Below are positions 40,001-49,463 of a stretch of 64,000 nt of DNA, one piece after another; the stretch's first letter is position 1, and each line of letters begins with the position of its first letter. Source of the stretch: Thalassobacter stenotrophicus (GTDB taxonomy: Bacteria > Pseudomonadota > Alphaproteobacteria > Rhodobacterales > Rhodobacteraceae); contig NZ_CYRX01000031.1 in NCBI RefSeq assembly GCF_001458315.1, forward strand, positions 124,001 through 188,000, in the 5' to 3' direction. The translations under genes were made by a program, and so were the position numbers. The notes under the pieces are model-generated. The model was not told the DNA's origin and searched no databases. It was given only the letters and a program-made list of their open reading frames with translations.

Positions 40001-40423
40001 ATGACTATGACGAACGTTTTGATCCAAGACACAGGCTTTGTGGCCGATGATTTCACCGGCACGTTTTTGCCCCCCGAGGCCCTGCCCGCCAACGATGCGG
40101 CCTTGGCCGTGGATCTAGGATCTGATGCCGATTTAGCCGTGTTGGATGGCCTGCTGGACCGGATTACCACCATTCGCGTGGATTTCCCCAGCTTTGCGGA
40201 TGGGCGCGGCTTTACAATCGCTGCTCAACTGCGGCGGATTGGGTTCACAGGTCGGCTACGCGCCCATGGCCACGTGATCGCAGACCAATACGCGATGGCA
40301 CGGCGGTCCGGCTTCGATGAGGTCGAAATCCCCCAAGCCCTCGCAGAGCGTCAGCCAGAGCCTGAGTGGCTGGCCCGCGCCGATTGGCAGACCCACAGCT
40401 ATCAAAATCGTATGCGCGGATAA
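40001..40423 (+). CDS. DUF934 protein of sulfur assimilation operon
   Basis: 140-aa cytosolic protein of the DUF934 family (CysX-like in some annotations). The C-terminal part GRGFTIAAQLRRIGFTGRLRAHGHV and YAMARRSGFDEVEI are the usual conserved block. It is found in cys operons beside cysH and cysI; role unknown. Begins three bases after the cysH stop, so co-translated. Confidence 0.85.
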   Translation: MTMTNVLIQDTGFVADDFTGTFLPPEALPANDAALAVDLGSDADLAVLDGLLDRITTIRVDFPSFADGRGFTIAAQLRRIGFTGRLRAHGHVIADQYAMARRSGFDEVEIPQALAERQPEPEWLARADWQTHSYQNRMRG

Positions 40424-40494
40424 CCTGCGCCAAGGCGCGGCCACCCGCCGCCTTTCCCTGAGACAGATCAAAGCCTATGAGAGGGGCACGCAGT

Positions 40495-41361
40495 ATGTTG
40501 CGTGCGATTATACCCATGACCGAGCACAAGCCCTTGACCGACACCGCCACAGCTACCCCCGTTTTGCCCGATGCCCAAACCGTGACGGAGGTAAAGCACT
40601 ACACTGACCGTTTGTTTTCCTTTAAAGTCGCCCGCCCCCAGAGCATGCGTTTCCGCTCGGGTGAGTTCGTGATGATCGGCTTGATGGGGGAACCAAACCC
40701 CAAGACCGGCAAGGCCAAGCCGCTTTTGCGGGCCTATTCCATTGCCTCGCCCAGCTGGGACGAAGAGCTAGAGTTTTACTCGATCAAGGTGCCCGATGGG
40801 CCGCTAACTTCACGGCTGCAACACATCACGCCTGGTGATCAGATCATCCTGCGGCCCAAACCCGTGGGCACGCTGGTCCATGATGCGCTGATCCCCGGCA
40901 AACGACTGTGGTTGTTTGCAACCGGTACCGGGTTTGCGCCCTTTGCCTCGCTGTTGCGTGAGCCGCAGACATATGAAGATTTCGATGAAATCATCATCAC
41001 CCACACGTGCCGCGAAGTGGGTGAGCTGACCTACGGCCGCGACCTGATCGAAGCCCTCAAAGAGGACGAGTTACTCGCAGAAGTCATCGGCGAGGGTTTT
41101 TGGCAAAAGATCAAATACTACCCGACCACCACACGTGAAGAGAGCCCAAAGATGGGCCGCATCACCGACCTGATGAACTCTGGCGAAGCGTTTAAAGACC
41201 TTGGCGTGCCCCAACCCACGCCCGAAACGGACCGGGCCATGATCTGCGGCAATCTCGCGTTCAATCTAGAACTGAAGGCGATGCTCGAAAACTACGGACT
41301 GGAAGAAGGCGCAAACTCAAAACCCGCGCATTACGTGGTTGAAAAAGCCTTCCTAGACTAA
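40495..41361 (+). CDS. fpr: Ferredoxin-NADP+ reductase
   Basis: ~288-aa FAD enzyme passing electrons between NADPH and ferredoxin, plausibly feeding the upstream sulfite reductase. The FAD motif RAYSIASPSW, the FATGTGFAPFASLL nucleotide loop, and the C-terminal HYVVEKAFLD (the FNR aromatic/terminal region) are present. GAGAGGGG lies eight bases before ATG 40495, so I chose it; ATG 40516 (MTEHKPL) matches typical family N-termini and could be used instead. Confidence 0.9.
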   Translation: MLRAIIPMTEHKPLTDTATATPVLPDAQTVTEVKHYTDRLFSFKVARPQSMRFRSGEFVMIGLMGEPNPKTGKAKPLLRAYSIASPSWDEELEFYSIKVPDGPLTSRLQHITPGDQIILRPKPVGTLVHDALIPGKRLWLFATGTGFAPFASLLREPQTYEDFDEIIITHTCREVGELTYGRDLIEALKEDELLAEVIGEGFWQKIKYYPTTTREESPKMGRITDLMNSGEAFKDLGVPQPTPETDRAMICGNLAFNLELKAMLENYGLEEGANSKPAHYVVEKAFLD

Positions 41362-41379
41362 GCTTCAACACCCAATTGT

Positions 41380-41402
41380 GGCGTTCCCGGGGCGGGGACG
41401 CC
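41380..41402. terminator. Weak hairpin after the cys operon
   Basis: GGCGTTCCC and GGGGACGCC pair imperfectly over a short loop, 19 bases after the fpr stop. No T-run follows, so if it ends transcription it is not a classical intrinsic terminator. Confidence 0.3.
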
Positions 41403-41485
41403 GCAATGTTTCACGAATTAAGTCTCAAATTTACACGGGTTTTGAGCGACTCAGAGGGCAATCAATTGTTCGTTCTGAGGATTTC

Positions 41486-42097
41486 ATGACCAAATTTGCA
41501 TCGCTCATCGCTGCCGCAAGCCTCGCCCTTTTTGGCGGTCCGGCCGCGGCCTCTACCCTTTCGGCCACCCACACGTTGACCCAAGCCGGCACTGTCGGCT
41601 CCGTCAGCACGCTTCAGTTCCAAGTGACCCAAGCGGGCTTGTTTGATATTTACACCGACGGTCCAACCATCGACCCGGTGCTATACCTGATCGCTGATGG
41701 CGACGGGAATGGCGCGATTGACGCCAGCGACCCCTTGATCGCGAGCAATGATGACAGCTGCCGCGTCGGGTTCCGGTCGTTTTGTAACCAAGCGGGTGCT
41801 TGGCACAACTCGCTGATTGAGGCGCAGAGCCTTAGCCTCGGCACCTATTTCGCCGTCGTGTCAGACTATTCGTTTTCAGTTTCAGAGGCCCGCAGCGGCG
41901 TAAACGGTCGCTTGGGCGAAACCCAACTGGTTGGCGATGTAACAACGTTTGTGACCTCAGCGCGTTATGGCGCGCGGGGCGGCACCGTGGCACCGGTATC
42001 GGCGGTGCCCTTGCCCGCATCGGGCTTTATGATGCTCGGTGCGTTCGCAATGCTCGGCGCTGGTGCGGCTTCCCGCCGGCGGAAGCGTTCCGCCTAG
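41486..42097 (+). CDS. VPLPA-CTERM sorted secreted protein
   Basis: 203-aa exported protein. Signal peptide MTKFASLIAAASLALFGG ending near PAAAS; mature part is a beta-rich domain with a DGDGNGAID calcium-type loop at residues ~73-81; a two-Cys pair (SCRVG, FCNQAG); and a C-terminal tripartite sorting signal: VPLPASG, hydrophobic helix, and basic RRRKRSA. Such signals are processed by a dedicated exosortase (XrtD type) in Rhodobacteraceae. Function unknown, presumably extracellular matrix or surface. ATG has AGG upstream. Confidence 0.82.
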   Translation: MTKFASLIAAASLALFGGPAAASTLSATHTLTQAGTVGSVSTLQFQVTQAGLFDIYTDGPTIDPVLYLIADGDGNGAIDASDPLIASNDDSCRVGFRSFCNQAGAWHNSLIEAQSLSLGTYFAVVSDYSFSVSEARSGVNGRLGETQLVGDVTTFVTSARYGARGGTVAPVSAVPLPASGFMMLGAFAMLGAGAASRRRKRSA

Positions 42098-42115
42098 GAC
42101 AGACACGCCATCCAC

Positions 42116-42145
42116 AAAAGGGCGGCTCATCTGGGCCGCCCTTTT
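42116..42145. terminator. Bidirectional terminator between VPLPA-CTERM and Ala-rich protein genes
   Basis: AAAAGGGCGGC and GCCGCCCTTTT are fully complementary across an 8-base loop; A and T runs serve both directions. Lies between two convergent genes. Confidence 0.85.
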
Positions 42146-42164
42146 GCATTAATCTAAAGTCAGC

Positions 42165-42710
42165 TCACAACCCAAGTGCTTCTTTTACCTGAGAAATCAC
42201 ACTCTCAACCAGCTCTGGGTTATTGCGGGCCTCTTCTACCAATGCCGAAAGTCCGGTCTTTTGCAGGATACCCAAATCCGAGTTCTCCAGCGCATCAAGG
42301 ATCCCGTCGGCGTCAAACCCATCTGCGGTCAAGAAACCCTCCAGTCCGCTGGCCTCAGGCACAGCATCGGAAACTGCGTCCGTCACATTTGTTGCCGCGT
42401 CGGATGCGGCCTCTTCGGCAGCCTCAACAGCACCCGTCACACTTTGGACGGCGTCATCCACAGCCTCTTGCGCCGTCTCTGCTGCTTCATTGGCGGCCTC
42501 AGCGGCGGCATCTGTGGTGGCTTCTACCGCGTCTTGCACCGTTTCAGCAGCCTCCTGCGTGGCTTCGGGTGCCGCCTCTGGCGGTGTCTCCTGCACCACT
42601 GGCGCAGGATCCGCGCCTTGAGTGTTCATCTCACCCAATTGCGTCCAGACCACAGCCCCAACTGCAACAAAAACCACCGCAACCGCCCCTACGATCAAAC
42701 CTCGAGACAT
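42165..42710 (-). CDS. Alanine/glutamate-rich membrane-anchored protein
   Basis: 181-aa protein with one N-terminal transmembrane helix (GLIVGAVAVVFVAVGAVVW) and a long low-complexity Ala/Glu/Asp-rich stretch (residues ~40-125) built of loose 11-residue-like repeats (AAEAANEAAETAQEAV, AVEAAEEAASDAA), predicted helical and apolipoprotein/LEA-like. A short globular C-terminus (FLTADGFDADGILDALE) follows. Function unknown; possibly an envelope spacer. AAAAGGAG lies before the ATG. Confidence 0.78.
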   Translation of the reverse strand: MSRGLIVGAVAVVFVAVGAVVWTQLGEMNTQGADPAPVVQETPPEAAPEATQEAAETVQDAVEATTDAAAEAANEAAETAQEAVDDAVQSVTGAVEAAEEAASDAATNVTDAVSDAVPEASGLEGFLTADGFDADGILDALENSDLGILQKTGLSALVEEARNNPELVESVISQVKEALGL

Positions 42711-42879
42711 CTTCACGCTCCTTTTGACGACCCGAACAGCGGGCCACACAATTTTGAGATGCGGACTTTAGGGCTGTTATGCAAGCCAAGGGCAAACTTC
42801 GCGTTTTATCGGCTTGAAGATGCCGGTTTTCGCAGCTATTTTGCGCACTCTAGTCGGAGATCATAGAAGGATAAAACCG

Positions 42880-43425
42880 ATAGCCCGCAGACCACACAAT
42901 GCGCCCCCCGTTCGTGATACGGGACCGCGCGTGAATGACCGAATTCGTGCCACTGAAATCCGACTGATCGGCGCGGAAGGAGAAAACCTTGGAGTCGTCT
43001 CTCCCGCCAAAGCGATGTCGCTGGCTGACGAAGCCGGGCTTGATCTGGTAGAAATCTCCCCCAACGCTGTGCCTCCCGTGTGTAAAATCATGGACTTCGG
43101 CAAGTTCAAATATGAACAGCAGAAGAAAGAAGCAGAGGCGCGCAAGAAGCAAAAGATCATCGAGATCAAAGAGGTCAAGTTCCGTCCCGGCACTGACACC
43201 AATGACTATGATGTGAAAATGCGCAACGTTTACAAGTTCCTAGAGAACGGTGACAAGGTCAAGATCACGCTACGCTTCCGCGGCCGTGAAATGGCGCACC
43301 AGAACTTGGGCCGTGAGCTGCTTGAGCGTGTTGCCGGTGACGTTGACGGATTGGGCAAAGTTGAGAACATGCCCAAGATGGAAGGTCGTCAGATGGTCAT
43401 GATGATTGGCCCCGTCGCCCGCTAG
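42880..43425 (+). CDS. infC: Translation initiation factor IF-3
   Basis: 181-aa factor that keeps ribosomal subunits apart and proofreads start codons. Marks: [18 protein letters not shown]-domain, [20 protein letters not shown], and C-domain [13 protein letters not shown] and FRGREMAH. The best start is an ATA codon at 42880 with AGAAGG nine bases upstream, giving [10 protein letters not shown]; a GTG at 42931 is an alternative. IF-3 genes commonly use rare start codons for autoregulation. E. coli IF-3 is 180 aa. Confidence 0.94.
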   Translation: MARRPHNAPPVRDTGPRVNDRIRATEIRLIGAEGENLGVVSPAKAMSLADEAGLDLVEISPNAVPPVCKIMDFGKFKYEQQKKEAEARKKQKIIEIKEVKFRPGTDTNDYDVKMRNVYKFLENGDKVKITLRFRGREMAHQNLGRELLERVAGDVDGLGKVENMPKMEGRQMVMMIGPVAR

Positions 43426-43475
43426 GCTTCGATCAACGCATATGGCCGTATTTAAGACGGTCTGACATTCCAAAA

Positions 43476-43499
43476 GGGCGGTTTCTCCGCCCTTTTTTT
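43476..43499 (+). terminator. Intrinsic terminator of infC
   Basis: GGGCGG-TTTCT-CCGCCC followed by seven T: strong rho-independent terminator, 50 bases after the infC stop. AAAA on the other side could also serve the convergent transglycosylase gene. Confidence 0.9.
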
Positions 43500-43506
43500 C
43501 ATGGGT

Positions 43507-44100
43507 TCACGAGCCCAAGGATTTGCCCAAAATCGCCTTCACGTATTGGCGTGTCTCGCGAAAAGGCGGCACACCGCCGTGCCTTTCCACGGCACCAGGT
43601 CCCGCGTTATACGCCGCCAATGCCAACCGCCAGCTGCCAAATTTGCGGTACTGTTGGGCCAAGTAGCGCGCGCCACCCTCTAGGTTTTGGCGCGGATCGC
43701 GCGGATTTACGCCCAAATCCCGGGCCGTCGCCGGCATCAGTTGCGCCAACCCCAACGCACCCTTGCTCGACTTTGCCGACGCATTCCAGTTGCTTTCTTG
43801 CTTAACCAACCGGAGGAACAAGTCCTCTGGGATGCCATGACGGCGCGCCATTTCCCGCGCAGTCGGAAGGTACTGTGACTGCATCGACCCGGTGTAGCGC
43901 GGGATCGCCACAGCCGACGCCCCAAAGCTCTGCGGCTGCAACCGCACCGAGTTGGAGTATTGTTTGGACAACCGACCATCCATCAACTGTGTCTGGCTTT
44001 CAAAGATCGCCATGCGGTTCGAGCTGGACGCGGTGGTTGACTGCGCGGCAACCGACATCGGCACCGCAACCGTCGCAATGATCACCCATAACAGCCGCAT
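43507..44100 (-). CDS. Lytic murein transglycosylase (SLT domain)
   Basis: 197-aa exported peptidoglycan-cleaving enzyme. Signal peptide [20 protein letters not shown]-terminal SLT domain with catalytic Glu102 ([13 protein letters not shown]), [10 protein letters not shown], and [14 protein letters not shown]. Acts in the periplasm on the glycan strand. The ATG at 44100 was chosen because the signal peptide begins here. Divergent from ssb. Confidence 0.9.
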   Translation of the reverse strand: MRLLWVIIATVAVPMSVAAQSTTASSSNRMAIFESQTQLMDGRLSKQYSNSVRLQPQSFGASAVAIPRYTGSMQSQYLPTAREMARRHGIPEDLFLRLVKQESNWNASAKSSKGALGLAQLMPATARDLGVNPRDPRQNLEGGARYLAQQYRKFGSWRLALAAYNAGPGAVERHGGVPPFRETRQYVKAILGKSLGS

Positions 44101-44239
44101 CCTGTCCGCCCCCGCGTCCCTCGTTCCCGATGAATATAACAATAATTCGCAACATGGAAAGACACGGGGCTTTTGCGCCTTTCCTTCCCTGCCCTCGAAT
44201 GGTTTTCTGCGCCAAACGGATTCGAAAGGGAGAACGGCC

Positions 44240-44785
44240 ATGGCAGGCTCCGTGAACAAAGTCATCATCATCGGAAATCTTGGCCGCGACCCCGAGGTCC
44301 GCAGCTTTCCCAACGGCGGCAAGGTGTGCAACCTGCGCATTGCGACCTCTGAAACTTGGAAAGACAAGAACAGCGGTGAGCGTCGTGAGAAGACCGAATG
44401 GCATTCTGTCGCGATCTTTTCTGAGCCGCTGATCCGCGTCGCAGAGCAATATCTGCGCAAAGGTTCCAAGGTCTACATCGAAGGCCAACTGGAAACGCGC
44501 AAGTGGCAGGACCAAAACGGTCAAGACAAATACAGCACTGAGGTTGCTCTGCGCCCCTACCGTTCTGAGCTGACCATGCTGGATGGTCGCGGCGAAGGCG
44601 GCGGTGGTTCCGGCGGCGGTGGCGGTGGCTACGGTGGTGGTAGTGGCGGCGGCTATGGCGGCGGTGGCGGTGGTGGCGACTACGGTGGCGGCGGAGGCGG
44701 CTACGGTGGTGGCGGCGGCAACCAAGGCGGTGGCTTTGGCGGCGGCGGTGGTGCCTCGGACATGGATGACGAAATCCCGTTCTAA
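44240..44785 (+). CDS. ssb: Single-stranded DNA-binding protein
   Basis: 181-aa SSB. N-terminal OB fold from [20 protein letters not shown] to ELTMLDG (~115 aa), then a ~50-residue linker nearly all Gly with Tyr and a C-terminal acidic tail ending DDEIPF that recruits repair enzymes. The linker is encoded by GGC/GGT-rich near-repeats (44600-44750), prone to slippage. AAGGGAG precedes the ATG. I found no GTTC-N7-GTTC box in the gap upstream. Confidence 0.96.
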   Translation: MAGSVNKVIIIGNLGRDPEVRSFPNGGKVCNLRIATSETWKDKNSGERREKTEWHSVAIFSEPLIRVAEQYLRKGSKVYIEGQLETRKWQDQNGQDKYSTEVALRPYRSELTMLDGRGEGGGGSGGGGGGYGGGSGGGYGGGGGGGDYGGGGGGYGGGGGNQGGGFGGGGGASDMDDEIPF

Positions 44786-44826
44786 GCGGGCATGAAGTTC
44801 ACCCCCTAACCTACTGAGAAAAATAT

Positions 44827-46011
44827 ATGTTGGTAAATCCCGATCTCGCCGCCACTCTGTCGCCCCCCGTGATGGAGGCCAGGCGGTGGATCGCGGAAAC
44901 GACATTCCCACCAGAGCGGCCCTTGCTGAACCTCAGTCAAGCCGCTCCGGTGGACCCGCCCCCCGCACCGTTGCGTGCGGCCATGGCAGACATCATTCAA
45001 AACGACAGCAGCGCGCACCTTTACGGCCCCGTACTAGGGTTACAGCCATTGCGCGAACGCGTGGCGCAAACATGGTCCGACGCCTATGGCGGTACGGTTT
45101 CTCCGGCGAATGTGGCCATTACCTCTGGCTGCAACCAAGCGTTCACGGCAGTGGTTTCGACACTGGCGCAGGCGGGCGACAACGTCATCCTTCCCAGCCC
45201 TTGGTACTTTAACCACAAGATGTGGCTCGATATGGCGGGTATCGGTTGCCGCGTCCTCGAAAGCGGCGCAGACCTTTTACCTGATCCGCAGGCCGCCGCC
45301 TCCCTCATCACCCCGCGCACACGGGCCATCGTCTTGGTCAGTCCGAACAATCCGGCGGGCGTCGAATACCCCGCTGAGTTAATGCAGGCGTACTTTGATC
45401 TGGCCCGGTCCCATGGGCTGGCCCTGATCGTCGATGAAACCTATCGCGATTTCGACAGTCGAACCGGCGCGCCCCATAATCTGTTTCAAGACCCGGACTG
45501 GGACGACACCCTGATCCAGCTCTATAGCTTTTCCAAAGCATACCGCCTGACCGGGCATCGCGTTGGCGCCATCGTCGCTGCAACCGACCGGATGGCACAG
45601 GTCGAAAAGTGGTTGGATACAGTCACGATCTGTCCCAACCAATTGGGCCAACGCGCAGCCCTTTGGGGCATGGAGAACCTCGGTGAGTGGCTTGCAGGCG
45701 AACGCACCGAAATCCTAGCGCGCCGCGCTGCGATGGAGACAGGGTTCAAGAAACTCCCGGATTGGGGCCTGCTTGGGTGTGGGGCTTATTTCGCCTACGT
45801 GGCCCACCCATTCGACAAACGATCCGATGCGGTGGCCAAGTCACTGGTGCAGGACGCCGCCGTCTTGATGCTGCCGGGAACAATGTTTGGCCCAACCCGT
45901 GATATGGGCGGCTCTGGCCGGGCCGAAAACACCCTGCGCATTGCATTTGCCAACGCAGACGCGGCAGGAATAGCCACGCTATTTGAACGGCTGTCCGCCC
46001 TAACGCACTAA
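44827..46011 (+). CDS. Class I/II aminotransferase
   Basis: 394-aa fold-type I PLP enzyme. NNPAGVEY, DETYRDF and the PLP Lys in YSFSKAYRLTGHRVGA are visible, with the C-terminal substrate Arg in NTLRIAF. Amino-acid specificity is not readable; relatives act on aromatic or branched substrates. Follows ssb by 41 bases and precedes the PpiD-like gene; the three may share a transcript. Confidence 0.86.
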   Translation: MLVNPDLAATLSPPVMEARRWIAETTFPPERPLLNLSQAAPVDPPPAPLRAAMADIIQNDSSAHLYGPVLGLQPLRERVAQTWSDAYGGTVSPANVAITSGCNQAFTAVVSTLAQAGDNVILPSPWYFNHKMWLDMAGIGCRVLESGADLLPDPQAAASLITPRTRAIVLVSPNNPAGVEYPAELMQAYFDLARSHGLALIVDETYRDFDSRTGAPHNLFQDPDWDDTLIQLYSFSKAYRLTGHRVGAIVAATDRMAQVEKWLDTVTICPNQLGQRAALWGMENLGEWLAGERTEILARRAAMETGFKKLPDWGLLGCGAYFAYVAHPFDKRSDAVAKSLVQDAAVLMLPGTMFGPTRDMGGSGRAENTLRIAFANADAAGIATLFERLSALTH

Positions 46012-46089
46012 AGCCGCCCGCGCCCGCTTGCCCTGCCCTGCGCGGCTGCGTAAACAACATTAACCAAAGCCTTTCCAACGGAGACCCCG

Positions 46090-47949
46090 ATGACAAAATC
46101 CACCACAAAAAAGGTGTCGAATATTGCCATGTGGGGTGTCCTCGCGCTCCTGATGTTTGCGCTTGCTGGCTTTGGCGTCACAGGTTTTGGCGGCTCCGTC
46201 CGGGTTGTGGCCGAAGTCGGTGACCAAGAGGTTACGACCAACGCCTATGCCCGTGCGATCCGCCAAGAGCAGCGCAACCTGCAACAACAGACAGGTCAGG
46301 CTTTGTCGCTGTCAGACATGCAGAGCTTTGGGATTGATCGCGGCGTTCTGGCCCGGCTGATCGCCTCTGCGGCCCTTGATAACGAAACAGCGCGCTTGGG
46401 CATTTCGGTCGGTGACGCGGAGGTCGCACGCCAAATCGCCTCGATCCCAGCTTTTCAGGGCGTTGACGGCACGTTTGACCGTGACGGTTATACCTTTGCC
46501 CTCCGCTCCGCAGGATTGAATGAGCGGGAATTTGAACGCCAAGTCCGCTCCGAGACTGCGCGTGATATTCTACAAGGCGCGGTCTTGGGGGGCATCAGCC
46601 CATCCTCGACCTTCGCCGAACTGATCGCCAACTGGGAATTTGAGACACGCGACATCACGCTGGTCACAGTCACAATGGCTGATCTGGATGCGGGTCCGCT
46701 GGCCCCTTCGGCGGATGAGCTGCAATCCCACTACGACGACAACGCCGCCACTTTCACGGCCCCCGAAGCGCGCCGCATCAAGGTTGCTTGGGCCACGCCC
46801 GAGCAATTGCTCAGCACGATCGACGTCCCCCAAACAACTCTGCAAGAACTGTACGAACAGCGCAGCGATGAGTTTAGCCAGCCCCCTCGCGTCTTGGCCG
46901 AGCGCCTTGGCTTTGCCGACCGCGCCGCTGCCGATGCCGCATTGGCCGAGATGACCGCTGGCACAACGACCTTCGACGCGCTTGTGACCGAGCGTGGCTT
47001 GACGCTAGACGATGTGGATCAGGGCGAGTTGGCGGCATCCGATGTGTCCGACGCTATTGCGGCTGCATTATTCGCTTCTGATGAGCCCGGCCTGGTTGGT
47101 CCCGTTGACACTGACCTCGGGCCCGCGATCTATCGCGTGAACGCCGTGTTGTCCGCCACAGAAGTTCCGCTTGAGGACGTCGCTGACGTGCTGCGGGCCG
47201 AATACGCCCGCGACCAAGCGCGCCGCGTTCTGTCGGATGCTATCCCCGAGATCGACGATCTGCTCGCGGCAGGAGCCACCCTTGATGAGTTGGCAGCCGA
47301 GACAGACCTAAGCGTTGAAACCATCGAATGGCGCCAAGGCGACAGCGATGGGATCGCGGGCTACGATGCCTTCCAACTTGCGGCGGCTGCCGTCCAAGAC
47401 GGGGACTTCCCCGAGGTATTGGAACTGTCTGACGGCGGTGTCTTTGCGATTGAACTGCTAGAGGTCATCCCACCTGCTCTGCCCCCATTGTCCGATATTG
47501 AGGCTGACGTAACCGCCAGCTGGGTCGCCGCCTCAAACGCCGCGCGTGTGTTAGAGAAGGCAACGGCATTGGCCGACAGCGATGCAACATTGGAAGACCA
47601 AGGCCTAGAGACTGAGACCATCGCAGGCCTCGCCCGTGACGGAGTACTAGAGGGTGCGCCTCGTGCCTTGGCAACCCAAGTCTTTGCCCTCGAAGAGGGA
47701 GAGGTCGCCGCGATTGCGGGTCCCGACGCCACAGCATTTGTCGTCCGGGTGGACCGCATTGTATCGGCAGACCGCAGCGCGCCAGAGGTTGTCCAAACTG
47801 TCGACGCGCTTGAGCAGGCGATCCTGCGCGGCCGCGCCCAAGACGTGTTCGAAGCCTACGGCCAAGCGGTACAAGCCGACGCAGGCCTGACCGTGAACCA
47901 ACAAGCGATCAATGCCGCCAACGCATCGATCGGCCAAGGGGGCCTGTAA
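46090..47949 (+). CDS. PpiD-like periplasmic peptidyl-prolyl isomerase/chaperone
   Basis: 619-aa envelope protein with an N-terminal anchor (NIAMWGVLALLMFALAGFGV, residues ~13-32), a SurA-like helical domain (TTNAYARAIRQEQRNL, ERQVRSETARDILQGAVLGG) and a degenerate parvulin segment around residues 270-360. Such PpiD/SurA_N_3 proteins assist periplasmic folding at the Sec translocon. Acidic and Ala-rich overall. GGAG lies before the ATG. Directly followed by trpE, only three bases apart. Confidence 0.82.
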   Translation: MTKSTTKKVSNIAMWGVLALLMFALAGFGVTGFGGSVRVVAEVGDQEVTTNAYARAIRQEQRNLQQQTGQALSLSDMQSFGIDRGVLARLIASAALDNETARLGISVGDAEVARQIASIPAFQGVDGTFDRDGYTFALRSAGLNEREFERQVRSETARDILQGAVLGGISPSSTFAELIANWEFETRDITLVTVTMADLDAGPLAPSADELQSHYDDNAATFTAPEARRIKVAWATPEQLLSTIDVPQTTLQELYEQRSDEFSQPPRVLAERLGFADRAAADAALAEMTAGTTTFDALVTERGLTLDDVDQGELAASDVSDAIAAALFASDEPGLVGPVDTDLGPAIYRVNAVLSATEVPLEDVADVLRAEYARDQARRVLSDAIPEIDDLLAAGATLDELAAETDLSVETIEWRQGDSDGIAGYDAFQLAAAAVQDGDFPEVLELSDGGVFAIELLEVIPPALPPLSDIEADVTASWVAASNAARVLEKATALADSDATLEDQGLETETIAGLARDGVLEGAPRALATQVFALEEGEVAAIAGPDATAFVVRVDRIVSADRSAPEVVQTVDALEQAILRGRAQDVFEAYGQAVQADAGLTVNQQAINAANASIGQGGL

Positions 47950-47952
47950 ACC

Positions 47953-49461
47953 ATGGCGCTTTTGCCTGACTACGAAGCTTTCGCCGCCGGCTGGGAGGCT
48001 GGCGAGAACCAAGTCGTCTATACCCGGATCGCGGCTGATTTGGATACGCCGGTGTCGCTCATGCTCAAGCTCGCGGATGCGGAGCCTATGTCATTTGTGC
48101 TTGAGTCCGTGACTGGCGGTGAAGTGCGTGGCCGGTATTCGATCATCGGGATGAAGCCTGATCTTGTTTGGGAATGCAGGGGTGAGAGTTCGCGCCTAAA
48201 CCGCTCTGCCCGCTACGACACCGATGCGTTTGAGCCTTGTGCCGACGCACCCCTCACGGCTTTACGTGCCATCCTCGCTGAAAGCCGCATTGACCTGCCC
48301 GATGATCTGCCTGCCTCTGCGGCGGGGCTTTTTGGGTTTCTTGGGTACGACATGATCCGGCTGGTGGAACACCTACCTAATGTGAACCCAGACCCCCTTG
48401 GCCTGCCCGATGCGTTGATGCTGCGCCCATCGGTTGTCGCCGTTTTGGATGGCGTAAAAGGTGAGGTTATTCTGGTCGCCCCTGCATGGGTCGGCTCTGG
48501 GCTGAACGCCCGCGCAGCCTATGCCCAGGCCGCGGAACGTGTGGCCGATGCCCTGCGCGCCTTGGAACGCAACCCGTCTGCCCCACGCGGTGAGGCAGAG
48601 GCGGCCGACCTGCCCGCCCCTGTGTCCAACTTCACCAAGCCCGACTATCTAGCGGCCGTGGACAAGGCCAAGGATTACATCCGCGCAGGCGATATCTTTC
48701 AGGTTGTCCCGTCCCAACGCTGGACCCAAGACTTTCCACTTCCGCCCTTCTCGCTTTACCGCGCGCTGCGCCGCACGAACCCGTCGCCGTTTATGTTCTA
48801 CTTCAACATGGGCAGCTTTCAGGTGGTTGGGGCCTCGCCCGAAATCCTTGTGCGGGTCTTTGGCCAAGAGGTCACGATCCGACCCATTGCAGGCACCCGC
48901 CCCCGCGGCGCCACCCCAGAAGAAGACAAGGAGCTTGAGGCTGATCTATTGGCGGATGCCAAAGAACTGGCAGAGCATCTGATGCTGCTCGATCTGGGGC
49001 GCAACGACACGGGTCGTGTGTCCAAAATCGGCACGGTGCGCCCGACTGAGCAATTCATCATCGAACGCTACAGCCACGTCATGCACATCGTCTCGAATGT
49101 TGTGGGCGAACTGTCCGATGACCACGATGCACTGTCTGCCCTTCTGGCAGGTCTGCCTGCGGGTACGGTCTCTGGCGCGCCAAAGGTGCGTGCGATGGAA
49201 ATCATCGACGAGCTAGAGCCCGAAAAGCGCGGTGTCTATGGCGGGGGCTGCGGTTACTTTGCCTCAAACGGTGATATGGATATGTGCATTGCACTGCGCA
49301 CGGCCGTGATCAAAGACGGCAAGCTGTACATCCAAGCCGGTGGTGGCGTGGTCTATGACAGCGACCCAGAGGCTGAGTTCCAAGAAACGGTCAACAAGTC
49401 GAAGGCGATCCGGGCCGCAGCGGCCGAAGCCGCACGGTTTGCCGGACGCGGGAACGTCTAG
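47953..49461 (+). CDS. trpE: Anthranilate synthase component I
   Basis: 502-aa chorismate-utilising enzyme making anthranilate with TrpG for tryptophan synthesis. N-terminal domain (SVTGGEVRGRYSIIGMKPDL) and C-terminal chorismate-binding domain with GDIFQVVPSQRW, the catalytic IRPIAGTRPRG, HLMLLDLGRNDTGRVSKIG and GGGCGYFASNGDMD are all intact. The ATG is three bases after the ppiD-like stop. TrpG/trpD are not in the window. Ends two bases before the convergent cytochrome gene. Confidence 0.95.
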   Translation: MALLPDYEAFAAGWEAGENQVVYTRIAADLDTPVSLMLKLADAEPMSFVLESVTGGEVRGRYSIIGMKPDLVWECRGESSRLNRSARYDTDAFEPCADAPLTALRAILAESRIDLPDDLPASAAGLFGFLGYDMIRLVEHLPNVNPDPLGLPDALMLRPSVVAVLDGVKGEVILVAPAWVGSGLNARAAYAQAAERVADALRALERNPSAPRGEAEAADLPAPVSNFTKPDYLAAVDKAKDYIRAGDIFQVVPSQRWTQDFPLPPFSLYRALRRTNPSPFMFYFNMGSFQVVGASPEILVRVFGQEVTIRPIAGTRPRGATPEEDKELEADLLADAKELAEHLMLLDLGRNDTGRVSKIGTVRPTEQFIIERYSHVMHIVSNVVGELSDDHDALSALLAGLPAGTVSGAPKVRAMEIIDELEPEKRGVYGGGCGYFASNGDMDMCIALRTAVIKDGKLYIQAGGGVVYDSDPEAEFQETVNKSKAIRAAAAEAARFAGRGNV

Positions 49462-49463
49462 AC

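Noticed and set aside
44101-44239. SOS box upstream of ssb
   Set aside because: GTTC occurs once but no second GTTC at the N7 spacing.
44583-44770. Tandem repeat locus within ssb
   Set aside because: It simply encodes the Gly-rich SSB linker; kept in the gene entry.
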